DNA from: Ailurus styani
Taxonomy: Eukaryota > Chordata > Mammalia > Carnivora > Ailuridae
Direction: 5' to 3'
Length of the DNA: 64,000 bases
Assembly: GCA_002007465.1 (NCBI GenBank)
Contig: LNAC01000735.1
Span: 397,891 to 461,890, forward strand
Positions 38,801 through 64,000 of the stretch are shown piece by piece. The notes under the pieces are model-generated. The model searched no databases. It was not told the DNA's origin and saw nothing but the letters and a program-made list of their open reading frames with translations. The position numbers and the translations under genes were made by a program. Each line of letters begins with the position of its first letter. Position 1 is the stretch's first letter.

Positions 38801-39032
38801 GGTCAAAGCACACCGCCCCTGAGCGGGAGGCCCCTCCCCGAGGTCCCAGGGCGGTCTCAGGAGGCAAGAGGGCTCCAGCATAGCTGGAGACTTCGACGGT
38901 TGGGGCCTGGGGTCGCCCCGCGGCCGAGGAGCCACACGGGGAGGCCTGTGAGTGGCAGTCACCGGACAAACTCACCTCGGCGTCTTCTTTGCACTGCGGG
39001 AGCGAGGGGAACTCCAGCTTCACGTCCTCCAT
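2612..39032 (-). CDS. STYX: STYX, serine/threonine/tyrosine-interacting pseudophosphatase (11 coding exons)
   Basis: Coding exons, in transcript order: 38976-39032, 26685-26717, 24824-24877, 20701-20798, 16962-17022, 16531-16567, 16134-16173, 15992-16042, 14018-14090, 4628-4721, 2612-2691. All introns are GT-AG and the joined frame is 678 nt (225 codons plus stop); the human protein is 223 aa. The start is the ATG beginning [12 protein letters not shown], the known STYX N-terminus. The protein is one dual-specificity-phosphatase fold. Its P-loop reads [10 protein letters not shown], with Gly120 where active enzymes have the catalytic Cys, while Arg126 is kept. STYX is thus a pseudophosphatase; published roles are nuclear retention of ERK1/2, binding the F-box protein FBXW7, and a role in spermiogenesis. 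The C-terminal tail is acidic (THEEEDDFG). One extra A near the stop changes the last residues compared with human (see findings). The promoter is a CpG island, consistent with broad expression. Confidence 0.96.
4628..4721 (-). CDS. STYX: STYX coding exon 10
   Basis: 94 nt encoding [20 protein letters not shown].. to SVHSGPT plus one base of Gly200. Acceptor tag at 4722-4724, donor gtaag. This begins the non-catalytic tail. Confidence 0.97.
4869..5046 (+). mobile_element. Can-SINE, old
   Basis: Degenerate head cacctgggcggctcat, a B-box-like agctcaggtcatgatctc, and a tail caaataaata. In STYX intron 9. Confidence 0.8.
5520..5705 (+). mobile_element. Old L1 3' end fragment
   Basis: Typical L1 3'-UTR wording (acagtggttacctttac.. 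gtattgtatttcacaataaaaa). Confidence 0.5.
6005..6150 (+). mobile_element. MER5A-like hAT DNA transposon fragment
   Basis: Matches the remembered pattern ggtaattctcaagcctggct..cctgaggatcacttgagg..cccacccccagtg. Family is from memory. Confidence 0.45.
6529..6711 (-). mobile_element. Can-SINE, antisense
   Basis: T-run then aagattttatttattgagagag, ending ctgagccacccaggtgccc. Confidence 0.9.
7254..7656 (-). mobile_element. Can-SINE, antisense, split by a nested SINE
   Basis: T-run and agatttatgtatttatt at 7254-7278, then 7491-7656 gaaagatagagtggggg.. to aaccacccaggcatcccc. The insert at 7279-7472 interrupts its tail. Confidence 0.85.
7279..7472 (+). mobile_element. Can-SINE nested in an older antisense SINE
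   Basis: ggggcgcctgggtggctcag.. to aaataaataaacaaaatctt. TSD aagatttatgtatttatt at 7261-7278 and 7473-7490, both inside the older copy. Confidence 0.93.
8260..8510. repeat. Ancient medium-copy repeat, family not identified
   Basis: Purine-rich stretch (ggcattctaggtgtgg.., gaccacattg-like pieces) sharing wording with 14620-15085, 36000-36300 and 62930-63150. I recognise the pattern from mammalian genomes but cannot name the family. Confidence 0.3.
8900..9560 (+). mobile_element. Old L1 ORF2 3' part and 3' UTR fragments
   Basis: Contains gaacagaatacaaagtccag, aaatagacccaagtat and later tgacccagcaattccaca.. gaaacaatct, remnants of ORF2 C-terminal coding. Many stops; no open frame. Confidence 0.55.
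9758..9950 (-). mobile_element. Can-SINE, antisense
   Basis: ttttttttaaaggactttat.. to ctgagccacccagatgccc. Confidence 0.88.
10153..10352 (+). mobile_element. Can-SINE
   Basis: ggggtgcctagatggctcag.. to caaataaataaaaatcttt. Confidence 0.9.
10421..13400 (-). mobile_element. Internally deleted L1 with both ends and TSD
   Basis: Antisense L1 bounded by the 12-bp TSD atcaattatttt (10409-10420 and 13401-13412). From its 3' end: T-rich tail complement, 3' UTR, then ORF2 C-terminal coding on the minus strand (for example [34 protein letters not shown]). At about 12582-12586 this joins a GC-rich stretch (to 13400) that resembles the carnivore L1 5' UTR. ORF1 and most of ORF2 are missing. A SINE interrupts it at 10728-10930. 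Frame breaks make it non-coding. Confidence 0.85.
10728..10930 (-). mobile_element. Can-SINE inside the L1
   Basis: TSD ctgattgacttatttt at 10712-10727 and 10931-10946; antisense head ctgagccacccaggcgccc. Confidence 0.95.
13543..13680 (+). mobile_element. Short tRNA-like Can-SINE relative, old
   Basis: ggtgctttagctggctcag, then ttgggtatagagattacttaa: the shorter form with a tRNA-like body and no CT-rich arm. Confidence 0.7.
13720..13927 (+). mobile_element. Can-SINE
   Basis: TSD aaagtaaattcta at 13707-13719 and 13928-13940; head gggtgcctgggtgacttag. Confidence 0.93.
14018..14090 (-). CDS. STYX: STYX coding exon 9
   Basis: 73 nt encoding [20 protein letters not shown].. to VHQLQ, the C-terminal helices of the phosphatase fold. 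Donor gtaac. Followed by the 9.3-kb intron 9 that holds the rearranged L1. Confidence 0.97.
14326..14405 (+). mobile_element. MIR fragment
   Basis: gttgtgaggcttatatgagg.. tagcacctaccacatagcaa, the MIR 3' half pattern. Confidence 0.55.
14620..15085. repeat. Ancient medium-copy repeat, family not identified
   Basis: Same purine-rich wording as 36000-36300 (gatcactccaaatg.., gagagacatgactgaagc.., gacaggatttgataatgg). Family not named. Confidence 0.3.
15111..15310 (-). mobile_element. Can-SINE, antisense, young type
   Basis: gacacagagagagtgattac.. to actgagccacccaggcgccc, with the ggctttaacccactg form (complement of cagtgggttaaagcc). Confidence 0.93.
15416..15621 (+). mobile_element. Can-SINE, young, inserted in the tail of the next SINE
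   Basis: TSD aaaagtttttttt at 15403-15415 and 15622-15634, which is the poly-T tail of the antisense copy that follows. Head tgcgcctgggtggctcag, then tgggttaaagcctctgcc. Confidence 0.93.
15627..15834 (-). mobile_element. Can-SINE, antisense
   Basis: agatttaatttatttatttg.. to ctgagccacccaggcgccc. Its T-tail was the target of the preceding insertion. Confidence 0.92.
15992..16042 (-). CDS. STYX: STYX coding exon 8
   Basis: 51 nt encoding [17 protein letters not shown] plus part of Arg144. It is only 91 nt downstream of exon 7; intron 7 (16043-16133) is the shortest in the gene. Confidence 0.97.
16134..16173 (-). CDS. STYX: STYX coding exon 7 (pseudo-active site)
   Basis: 40 nt encoding [13 protein letters not shown] plus two bases of Ser127. 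Holds the P-loop HGNAGISR with Gly120 in place of the catalytic Cys. Acceptor cag, donor gtatg. Confidence 0.97.
16531..16567 (-). CDS. STYX: STYX coding exon 6
   Basis: 37 nt encoding [12 protein letters not shown] plus one base of Gly114. Acceptor cag at 16568-16570, donor gtaaat. Confidence 0.96.
16962..17022 (-). CDS. STYX: STYX coding exon 5
   Basis: 61 nt completing Arg81 and encoding [20 protein letters not shown] (to residue 101). The D-I-A-D-N stretch lies where DUSP-fold enzymes carry the general-acid loop. Donor gtaag. Confidence 0.97.
17974..18352 (+). mobile_element. Old Can-SINE, split by a nested SINE
   Basis: gggtgcctgagtggctcag to tggatgtggagcat (17974-18082), resuming gagcatacttttaaaa after 18282. 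Confidence 0.75.
18083..18281 (-). mobile_element. Can-SINE, antisense, nested
   Basis: Inserted into an older SINE; short TSD gagcata at 18076-18082 and 18282-18288. Young ggctttaacccactg form. Confidence 0.92.
18354..18465 (+). mobile_element. Short tRNA-like Can-SINE relative
   Basis: gggacacctggatggttcaa.. ttgggtgtagagagtactta. Confidence 0.75.
18844..19018 (-). mobile_element. Can-SINE, antisense
   Basis: taaagattttatttatttga.. to ctgagccacccaggcaccct. Confidence 0.9.
19083..19590 (-). mobile_element. Old L1 3' UTR, antisense
   Basis: aaaattcaaacagtataaaa.., ttctatgcatgtacaagaat.. and caggttgctttcattttt, an old L1 3'-UTR and ORF2-end pattern read in reverse. Confidence 0.6.
19898..20410 (+). 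mobile_element. Old L1 3' end
   Basis: tgatccagcaattccacttc.., gactggaaacaatctaaatg.. tccaatagg, the ORF2 C-terminus and 3' UTR of an old L1. Confidence 0.6.
20545..20605. repeat. Simple repeat (AAAC)n then CA-rich
   Basis: Four to five aaac units followed by acacacacccacacacaaa. Confidence 0.8.
20701..20798 (-). CDS. STYX: STYX coding exon 4
   Basis: 98 nt encoding [20 protein letters not shown].. through QQLF plus two bases of Arg81. Acceptor tag at 20799-20801, donor gtaag. Confidence 0.97.
21093..21310 (+). mobile_element. MIR
   Basis: Contains ggtttaaaggcatgggcttt, then cagttttcccatatgaaaat and ggcacagtgcctggagcacg in MIR order. Confidence 0.7.
21733..21846 (+). mobile_element. L2 3' end
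   Basis: agaatgtaaattccatgcg.. cagtaccttgaacatatt.. tgttcaataaatgaaca, the L2 terminal pattern. Confidence 0.55.
22003..22378 (+). mobile_element. MaLR-like solitary LTR (ancient)
   Basis: Starts tgttatggactgaatattta, carries gttgaagccctaaccccca, and ends tatagcagcccgagctaaga. The family is from memory (MST/MLT-like). No internal coding region is attached. Confidence 0.6.
23193..23899 (+). mobile_element. Young 5'-truncated L1
   Basis: TSD ggaatacagaaag at 23180-23192 and 23900-23912, with a pure A tail at 23882-23899. Carries the ORF2 C-terminus (for example [20 protein letters not shown]) and a G-rich 3' UTR. About 0.7 kb remains. Confidence 0.93.
24824..24877 (-). CDS. STYX: STYX coding exon 3
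   Basis: Eighteen codons, [18 protein letters not shown], the first strand of the phosphatase domain. Acceptor tag at 24878-24880, donor gtatg. Phase 0 on both sides. Confidence 0.97.
25180..25356 (-). mobile_element. Can-SINE, antisense, old
   Basis: ttttttttaaagagagagga.. to ctgagccatacaggtgcccc. Confidence 0.82.
25768..25850 (+). mobile_element. L2 3'-end fragment
   Basis: ttatgggcagaaattacatt.. tttgcattccccatagcacc. A SINE follows directly. Confidence 0.45.
25863..26064 (-). mobile_element. Can-SINE, antisense, young
   Basis: TSD tcagatactttt at 25851-25862 and 26065-26076; ggctttaacccactgagcc form. Confidence 0.95.
26685..26717 (-). CDS. STYX: STYX coding exon 2 (33-nt microexon)
   Basis: Eleven codons, [11 protein letters not shown], between acceptor ..ctttaag and donor gtaag. 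Phase 0 on both sides, so skipping it would keep the frame. Confidence 0.96.
26917..27118 (+). mobile_element. Can-SINE
   Basis: gggatgcttggacagctcag.. to aaataaataaataaaatcct and an A tail. It lies about 200 bp upstream of STYX exon 2, antisense to the gene. Confidence 0.9.
27618..27793 (+). mobile_element. Can-SINE, old
   Basis: ggggcacctggatggcacta.. to taaaataaataaatgtt. Confidence 0.85.
27808..27996 (+). mobile_element. Can-SINE, tandem with the previous copy
   Basis: gagtgccttggtggctcagg.. to aaaataaataagtagatctt, same orientation and only about 15 bp after the previous A-rich tail. Confidence 0.88.
28181..28366 (+). mobile_element. Can-SINE, young
   Basis: TSD aaaaatcctttattt at 28166-28180 and 28367-28381; cagtgggttaaagcctctgc head. 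Confidence 0.96.
28390..29380 (+). mobile_element. L1 3' ends, interrupted by a SINE
   Basis: 28390-28592 reads as an L1 3' UTR (gtatagcatcaggaatata, tatacctgaaactaatataac). After the SINE, 28809-29380 reads ORF2 C-terminus ([20 protein letters not shown]) and a second 3' UTR. Two truncated L1s seem to abut. Confidence 0.75.
28607..28794 (+). mobile_element. Can-SINE, young
   Basis: TSD agaactaccctaca at 28593-28606 and 28795-28808; inserted in L1 sequence. Confidence 0.97.
29521..29721 (+). mobile_element. Can-SINE
   Basis: ggggacacctgggtggctca.., flanked by agtacat on both sides. Confidence 0.92.
29786..29966 (+). mobile_element. Can-SINE, old
   Basis: aggatgcctgactggcttag.. with an (AAAAC)-type tail. 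Confidence 0.87.
29996..30193 (+). mobile_element. Can-SINE, young
   Basis: TSD aataatttgttgtc at 29982-29995 and 30194-30207. Inserted between two older same-strand SINEs. Confidence 0.97.
30208..30321 (+). mobile_element. Short tRNA-like Can-SINE relative
   Basis: tggctggctcagctggaaga.. ttgggtatagaggttactca and a poly-A tail. Confidence 0.8.
30322..30455 (+). mobile_element. L1 3' UTR end
   Basis: ggtgagggggaggggtaac.. ctgtacccctgaaacaaata. Confidence 0.7.
30456..30660 (-). mobile_element. Can-SINE, antisense
   Basis: tttttttaaatttatttgag.. to ctgagccactcaggtgcccc, inserted at the L1 tail. Confidence 0.9.
30662..30850 (-). mobile_element. L1 ORF2-end fragment, antisense
   Basis: aatggaattactaagtcaca.., ccaatttacactcccaccag, the reversed form of the common L1 ORF2 end. 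Confidence 0.65.
30851..31260. other. Unclassified segment in STYX intron 1
   Basis: No recognised repeat. The minus strand holds a 69-codon open frame at 30892-31101 ([18 protein letters not shown]..), with no splice context or similarity I recognise. It may be part of an old repeat; function unknown. Confidence 0.4.
31400..32735 (+). mobile_element. Old L1 (ORF1 to ORF2 fragments), interrupted
   Basis: 31400-31732 and 32214-32420 show ORF1-type wording (gagagaatttgtgaactgga, gaaaattttccaaaactggt). 32400-32495 and 32640-32735 show ORF2-type wording (caacaactggtgctggaac, aaacttctggaagaaaacac). A young L1 interrupts it at 31750-32196, and a MIR/L2-like scrap lies at about 32565-32625. Confidence 0.6.
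31750..32196 (+). mobile_element. Young 5'-truncated L1 inside an old L1
   Basis: TSD aaagacaccacacctca at 31733-31749 and 32197-32213. Carries the last of ORF2, the G-rich 3' UTR and an (AAAT)n then A tail. Only about 450 bp long; closely similar to 23193-23899. Confidence 0.95.
32738..32955 (-). mobile_element. Can-SINE, antisense, expanded tail
   Basis: Repeated tttta units, then gacagagagagag.. to cactgagccacccaggcgcc. Contains a long (ag)n run at 32773-32802. Confidence 0.93.
32990..33118 (+). mobile_element. Can-SINE, 5'-truncated
   Basis: Lacks the tRNA head; has catcagactcccctgctcag.. and the CT-rich arm with tail caaataaataaaac. Confidence 0.75.
33112..33257 (-). mobile_element. 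Can-SINE, antisense, lacking the tRNA end
   Basis: aaatttatttgagagacagc.. to atcctgagatcatgac, then abruptly L1-like sequence. Confidence 0.78.
33258..33640 (+). mobile_element. Old L1 ORF2 end, split by a SINE
   Basis: acaatgaaatagtactcagc.. aataaaaaacaatctacta and, after the SINE, gattccatttatatgaagtt. Confidence 0.6.
33371..33567 (+). mobile_element. Can-SINE
   Basis: ggggcgcctgggtggttcag.. to ccaataaatcaatcttcc. Confidence 0.87.
33650..34705. other. Unique intron sequence (STYX intron 1)
   Basis: No open frame, splice-flanked exon or repeat that I recognise. Confidence 0.5.
34719..34902 (+). mobile_element. Can-SINE
   Basis: TSD agaaataccaaaa at 34706-34718 and 34903-34915; head gcatctgggtggctcag. 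Confidence 0.95.
35183..35216 (+). mobile_element. Tail-only retroinsertion, (AAAT)n
   Basis: 34 bp of A-rich aaataaataaat flanked by the exact 15-bp duplication aaagtcagttactca at 35168-35182 and 35217-35231. This looks like a retroposition event that kept only the tail. Confidence 0.8.
35237..35380 (+). mobile_element. MER5A-like hAT fragment
   Basis: ctggaattatctgactccat.. ccaggaatggttatttttaa.. gattctactctacagtcagg. Family from memory. Confidence 0.4.
36000..36300. repeat. Ancient medium-copy repeat, family not identified
   Basis: aggtcagagaggcaggcaga.. cagcaccttgcagataacg.. caatgggaaatcacagc, a pattern frequent in mammals; same family as 14620-15085. Confidence 0.35.
36547..36638. repeat. 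Imperfect local tandem duplication
   Basis: A 24-bp unit ending attggctagtcgcca at 36547-36570 and 36579-36602 (one mismatch), then cactttacctat at 36601-36612 and 36627-36638. Confidence 0.9.
37465..37666 (+). mobile_element. Can-SINE, young
   Basis: TSD aacaatgaattagg at 37451-37464 and 37667-37680; head tgcctgtgttgctcagtggg. Confidence 0.96.
37690..38970. other. STYX intron 1, promoter-proximal part
   Basis: 37690-37840 is weakly MIR-like. 38045-38083 has a short direct duplication (tttggtataaactg). The remainder is unique and becomes CpG-rich from about 38560. No additional exon seen. Confidence 0.45.
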
Positions 39033-39560
39033 GGTCCCGGACCCGGGGTTTGTGGGTGGGGTGGGAGTGGGAGTTATCCGGCCCGCCCGACCCTCGGGCT
39101 GCCAGTGGCAGAGAAAGGAAGGAGGGCGGGTGGACCGGAGGACTGACGGGCGGGCAGCGGGCTTACAACTAACACACGCAGACTAAAGGGTCCCAGCGAT
39201 TCCGGCGGCGACGGCGGCGACAGCGGCGAAGAGGAGGGCTGGGCGGCTCACGCCCCGCCGCCATGCTGTTGCTGCCGCCTCCCTCCCCCGAGTCTCCGCG
39301 CCCCTCAGGCCGCACAGGCTCGGGCACCAGCAAAAGCCTTACAACCGTCTTCCCTCCTTCCCCCCGCCCTCCCCGTACTGCCCCAGCCAATCCCAGCCCA
39401 CGCTTGTCTTCGGCCCGCCCCCCGCGGCCGCCAGGTGTCAGCGCGCCGCCGCCCCGCCCCTTCACCAGAGCGCAGACGCGGGGGGGCGGGGCCTCGGAGG
39501 AGCAACGGCCGTAGTTCACCCGGTGTGGAGGAGGTGGGGCTGCGGCAGGAGGGAGGGAAC
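38800..39560 (-). promoter_or_regulatory. STYX: STYX CpG-island promoter and 5' UTR
   Basis: Strongly CpG-rich against the AT-rich surroundings and free of repeats. It contains GC boxes (gccccgcccc at 39451-39460, gggggcgggg at about 39482-39491) and a CCAAT box (39387-39391, plus orientation), plus a GGC-rich 5' UTR at about 39195-39262. The coding start at 39032 lies inside it. This is a TATA-less housekeeping-type promoter. The exact transcription start is unknown. Confidence 0.85.
38976..39032 (-). CDS. STYX: STYX coding exon 1
   Basis: Encodes residues 1-19, [19 protein letters not shown], then the donor gtgag at 38971-38975. Phase 0. The ATG lies in the CpG island, and intron 1 (26718-38975, 12.3 kb) is the gene's longest. 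Confidence 0.97.
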
Positions 39561-40905
39561 GACTGAAGGTCCTGGGAAAGGCAGTGGGACAAACCAGACC
39601 AGCTCTGTCCTTTCCAGACAGGACGCAAATAAATCCCTTCTGTAGTACAAGAACAGGCAAAATATCTAGCCAGAAACTGGCATCCGAAAGGAAAACTGTA
39701 GTTTCTGCCCTCGGAATCCTGCGCAATCTGTGATGAGGTTATAATCAAAAGAGTAATAAAGGAAGAGTTCATCTTACAACTGTTATGCTACACAGAAAAT
39801 GAAACATCTATCACTTTTAAGCAAACTGAAACGGTGGACTTTTAAGAATACTTGGGAACATGACTAGAAAATCTCAAACAATGGCAAGTAGAAAATCCTA
39901 AGAAAAAGAAACAAGATAGTTCACTCAGAGAAATATACATTATACTTAAGGAAGGTCTCTCCCTTTCATTCTAAGTTTATGTTGAAATGGTATTATATAT
40001 AATTATACATATTAATAAACTACATGGCTTTCAGTATCTTTTAAAAAGGAGTTGAGTCTGTTAATACTATGTTGTAGATACAGGGGAGGTACAGGATACT
40101 CTCTCTGGGCCGAGGGAGATACTGTTATCCTTTTTTAAACAGATGAGGAAAACAAACGTTGAAGAATCCACACTTAAACTTTCAAAATTTGTAAACCAAA
40201 CCAATCCTTTAAAAAAAAAAACAAAAATAAACCACCAAAGTAGAAAGGTGAGAAAGTCACTAAATTGCTAATTACGATGAAGTTAAAAGAATCACATGGA
40301 TATCTGACCAAGAACCCCTTAACATCCTATTTTTATATTGTCATTTTTATGAAACACACTGACAACATATATAGAAAAAGAACCGTTCAATAATTTGAGT
40401 AGTAGATGGTTAGCTTGAGTTCTCCATTTTCTCTACCACTGTGTAAACTGTTCTATCTTTTAAAGTTATAAAAAGACACACAATACTCTGCTAGTAGATT
40501 TTTAATTTGAAGAATGATTGTGTAATTATCCATGTCATATATCATACATTCTTCAGTGTTTATTAAACTGAGGTCAAGTTGGTTTTTTTTAAACAGCACC
40601 TTTCATAAGATCTCAGTGGATGCCCAATGATGACTTCCTATTTTAATCTGTTAAGGCTTTAATTCCACATGATAAAGAAAGAATTGTGAGTAGGTAACAA
40701 CTTTTGCTTTGAACATTTCTGACATCAACATCCCCTACATCAGACACTCTTAGCTTGGTATCCATAGATACCTACAGAGTCAATGGGGAAGCTTGGGAAA
40801 TAATAAATCTCCTTTAATTTTAGTAAAAAACACAATTGTGTGTCTGTATGTGTGACTTTTTCCTGGGAAGAGGGTCCAGACCTTAACATTGTAAAAAGGG
40901 AAAGA
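39561..40905. other. Intergenic sequence between STYX and PSMC6
   Basis: AT-rich and mostly unique; I see no gene, RNA gene or clear repeat. Only about 2.8 kb separates the PSMC6 stop from the STYX start codon. Confidence 0.55.
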
Positions 40906-40907
40906 CT

Positions 40908-41106
40908 GGGCGCCTGGGTAGCTCAGTGGGTTAAAGCCTCTGCCTTTGGCTCAGGTCATGATCTCAGGGTCCTGGGATGGAGGCCCGCATCGGGCTCTCT
41001 GCTCAGCGGGGAGCCTGCTTCCTTCTCTCTCTCTCTGCCTGCCTCTCAGCCTACTTGTGATCTCTCTCCCTCTGTGAAATAAATAAATAAAATCTTTTAA
41101 AAAAAT
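40908..41106 (+). mobile_element. Can-SINE, young
   Basis: TSD aaaaagggaaaga at 40893-40905 and 41107-41119; lies between PSMC6 and STYX. Confidence 0.96.
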
Positions 41107-41379
41107 AAAAAGGGAAAGATCATCTCACATAAATCAAGAAAACCAAGTCAGAACTGTTAGCAAATATTACTTTTAATATTACTTTTAAACCTAAAATAAG
41201 TTTATGGATGTGCATGTACTTTTTCAATTAACTATCACACGGCCTAATCATAGTAAGAAAAGAGTAAACAAAACCTTCCATTATTGATATAGACATACAT
41301 GTCTATGCTTTGTATAACAAGATGCTCTTAGGAACACTGAATGTGGGTGCAGTTTTAAAATTCAAAAGCTCATTATCTA

Positions 41380-41848
41380 AGTAAAACTCATTTTGGTTAT
41401 TAAATAGTTTATTTACTAAAGATCTTAAAGGACTATAATAAATGTACTTAAAAAAAGACAAAAATATGTGTAGGAGAACTGAATCAAACAGATTTTATTC
41501 AACATTTTAGGATGAGGAAAACAAATGATATAAAATAAGTCATAAGAAATGCTCTCTTGTACTATTTCAAACTACTTTCAACGTTTTACAAAATGCTTAC
41601 ACAGCAAATACGAAAAGCTTTAACAGTCTTATAACTTTTGCTGCAATAAATGCAACATTAACATACAAATTTCTTCTGTACCAATCTTAAAAGTAGAATT
41701 ACTGATTTACTAATTTTTACAATGTTATTCATACTTACTTTTATTCATGTTTTTAATGAGATCATTGCCAATACATACATTATTTTCCTTAACTTTATTT
41801 TTACATTAAGCCAGTATGTCATGCAGCCATCAAAAACCTTCCTGTAAA
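41380..41848 (-). other. PSMC6: PSMC6 3' UTR with candidate poly(A) signals
   Basis: AT-rich, repeat-free sequence after the PSMC6 stop. Minus-strand AATAAA hexamers lie at 41794-41799, 41740-41745 and 41494-41499 (plus-strand tttatt). Human PSMC6 has a short 3' UTR, so one of these is likely used, but the sequence alone does not say which. Confidence 0.55.
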
Positions 41849-62569
<20,721 letters not shown>

Positions 62570-62570
<1 letters not shown>

Positions 62571-62930
62571 CCCTGCAGGTTGTACTTGGTAGAGCAGAGA
62601 GCTGTTGTCCTGGTCGTCCCCAGAGAGGTCTCGATATTGTTAAACCACTGCTGTCCTGCAAACCACCGCTGACTTTGTGATAAACTGAGATGGCAGTAAA
62701 GTAGGCAATGTGCAGTCTCTCTAAATAGTTCCAGTGGACTATCGGGATAACACAGCCTATTGGTATAACATAGTATTATCAAGGACCTTCAGGAACGGAA
62801 GTAGCTATTTTATTCACTTATTCATTCAGCGAATGAGGTACTAAGGATATGATCTGGTGGGGAGATTAAAAAATAATTTCAGAGTGTAATTAATTCTATA
62901 ATGGAAATAAAACATGGTGATGTTATAGAG
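62570..62930. other. Upstream flank of PSMC6
   Basis: CpG content falls off here. No gene or clear repeat recognised. Confidence 0.5.
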
Positions 62931-63150
62931 TAAGGTAAGGAGAACTAATTTAGAAGGGCATCTGACATAGGAGTCAGCCAAGCAACAAAGTGGAGAAAAA
63001 CCTTCCAGACAGAGGAAACAGCAAGTTGAAAGATCTTGAGGTAAAAAAGAGCTGGGCTCATTTCTAGGAACAGAAAGGAAGCCAATGAGACGGGAAGAGG
63101 GTGGGTTATAGAGATACGGGGTACAAGATAAAGGCGATCAGGTAAGTTGA
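62930..63150. repeat. Ancient medium-copy repeat, family not identified
   Basis: ccttccagacagaggaaaca.. agatcttgaggtaaaaaaga.. gaagccaatgagacggg, same style as 36000-36300. Confidence 0.35.
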
Positions 63151-63164
63151 GTCTAGAACTTGAA

Positions 63165-63340
63165 GTCCGACAACTTTCAGATTTCTGTGCTTTGGACAAA
63201 TCATTTAATCTCTCAAAATCTCTGTAAAATAAGCATATAATTGTACCTATCTCATAGGGATACCATAGTATTAAATAAGATATGTGCCTGTAGCTATTAA
63301 CACAATATCTGGCACATAGTAAGCACTCAATGCTGTTTAA
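63165..63340 (+). mobile_element. MIR
   Basis: tttggacaaatcatttaatc.. cctatctcatagggatacc.. atctggcacatagtaagcac, clear MIR order. A SINE follows directly. Confidence 0.75.
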
Positions 63341-63352
63341 ATAGTGATTTTA

Positions 63353-63556
63353 GGGGCACTTGGGTGGCGCAGTCAGTTAAGCTTCTGCCTTCGGCTGGGG
63401 TCGTGATCCCAGGGTTCTGGGATAGAGCCCCGCATTGGGTTCCCTGCTCAGCGGGGAACCTGCTTCTCCCTGACCCCCCCTTGTCCGCTTATGCTCTCTC
63501 TCTTTCCTTCTCTCAAATAAATAAATAAAATCTTTAAAAAATAAAAATAAAAAAAT
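63353..63556 (+). mobile_element. Can-SINE
   Basis: TSD aaatagtgatttta at 63339-63352 and 63557-63570; inserted at the end of the MIR. Confidence 0.96.
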
Positions 63557-63570
63557 AAATAGTGATTTTA

Positions 63571-64000
63571 AATTCTTTATTTTAAGGGTACTAATAACCT
63601 TGATTTTTGCAGAACAGATCCCCATTGCAGTACCTCTTACCAGCATTGCTCCTGGGGATAATTTATTGCTGTTCCAATAGACTAGGTCAAAGGCTCCAAA
63701 TAGACTCCATTCGATCTTATCTTATACAGTGGCCCTGGATATTTGAATTTAAATAGGTATTTCTACATATACAGATAAAGTGAAAATTTATGTGAATTAA
63801 ATCACCAAAAGTCACATAAAAGAGGTCTTCAAATTTCTTAGGAAAATATCTTATGGATATTGCATGACTATCATATTTTTTTTCTAAAAAAATTATGTTT
63901 TTCTAAATATAATTGAAAATTGCAGCGGCTAATAAACAAGGAAGATGGATTAAGCAGTGATAGTCCCTTCTCCTCAGCTGCAACTATTCTGGTCAAACTA
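63571..64000. other. Window end, unique sequence
   Basis: AT-rich flank upstream of PSMC6; no gene or repeat recognised. In human the next gene this way is ERO1A, about 11 kb off. Confidence 0.45.

Noticed and set aside
39263..39514. Plus-strand 83-codon frame beginning near a good Kozak ATG
   Set aside because: Proline/arginine-rich CpG-island sequence without homology; no support for a divergent coding gene.
39169..39726. 185-codon open frame on the minus strand upstream of STYX
   Set aside because: Long GC-rich frames are expected in CpG islands. It ends before the STYX start, is not in frame with it, and shows no known protein.

Overview
This is a mammalian nuclear window carrying two intron-rich protein-coding genes on the minus strand in a dense background of retrotransposons. 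The commonest repeat is the tRNA-derived carnivore Can-SINE, with a head reading gcctgggtggctcag and a tail aaataaataaaatcttt. The youngest copies carry the head variant cagtgggttaaagcc, which I associate with mustelids (mink, ferret, otter, badger). A carnivore, probably a mustelid, is therefore my inference from repeat type.

Reading along transcription (right to left), PSMC6 comes first. It encodes the 26S proteasome ATPase Rpt4/p42, with a CpG-rich promoter at about 62.0-62.6 kb, 14 coding exons from 62347 to 41849 and an intact 389-codon frame. About 2.8 kb further on is STYX, a catalytically dead dual-specificity phosphatase. It has a CpG-island promoter at 38.8-39.55 kb, 11 coding exons from 39032 to 2612, and a 3' UTR that probably fills much of 1-2611. 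This tandem order and shared orientation match human 14q22 as I remember it. The genes are not functionally coupled as far as is known: PSMC6 drives substrate unfolding at the proteasome base, and STYX is a pseudophosphatase that binds ERK and FBXW7. Every exon junction listed was checked by hand for AG/GT borders and reading-frame continuity.

The rest is introns, UTRs and short intergenic DNA. I recognise roughly 55 Can-SINEs, many with visible target-site duplications (TSDs). There is one antisense L1 that keeps both ends and its TSD but has lost its middle (10421-13400), two young 5'-truncated L1 ends (23193-23899 and 31750-32196), many older L1 fragments, two long L2-like tracts (about 6.88-8.18 kb and 48.3-50.65 kb), MIR and hAT copies, and one MaLR-like LTR. 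Two insertions consist of only an A-rich tail between TSDs. One N at 43132 sits inside a duplicated block that looks like an assembly artefact.

I found no previously undescribed biological system. The points most worth checking are a one-base insertion that rewrites the last residues of STYX, the internally deleted L1, the two tail-only insertions, and the duplication around the N.
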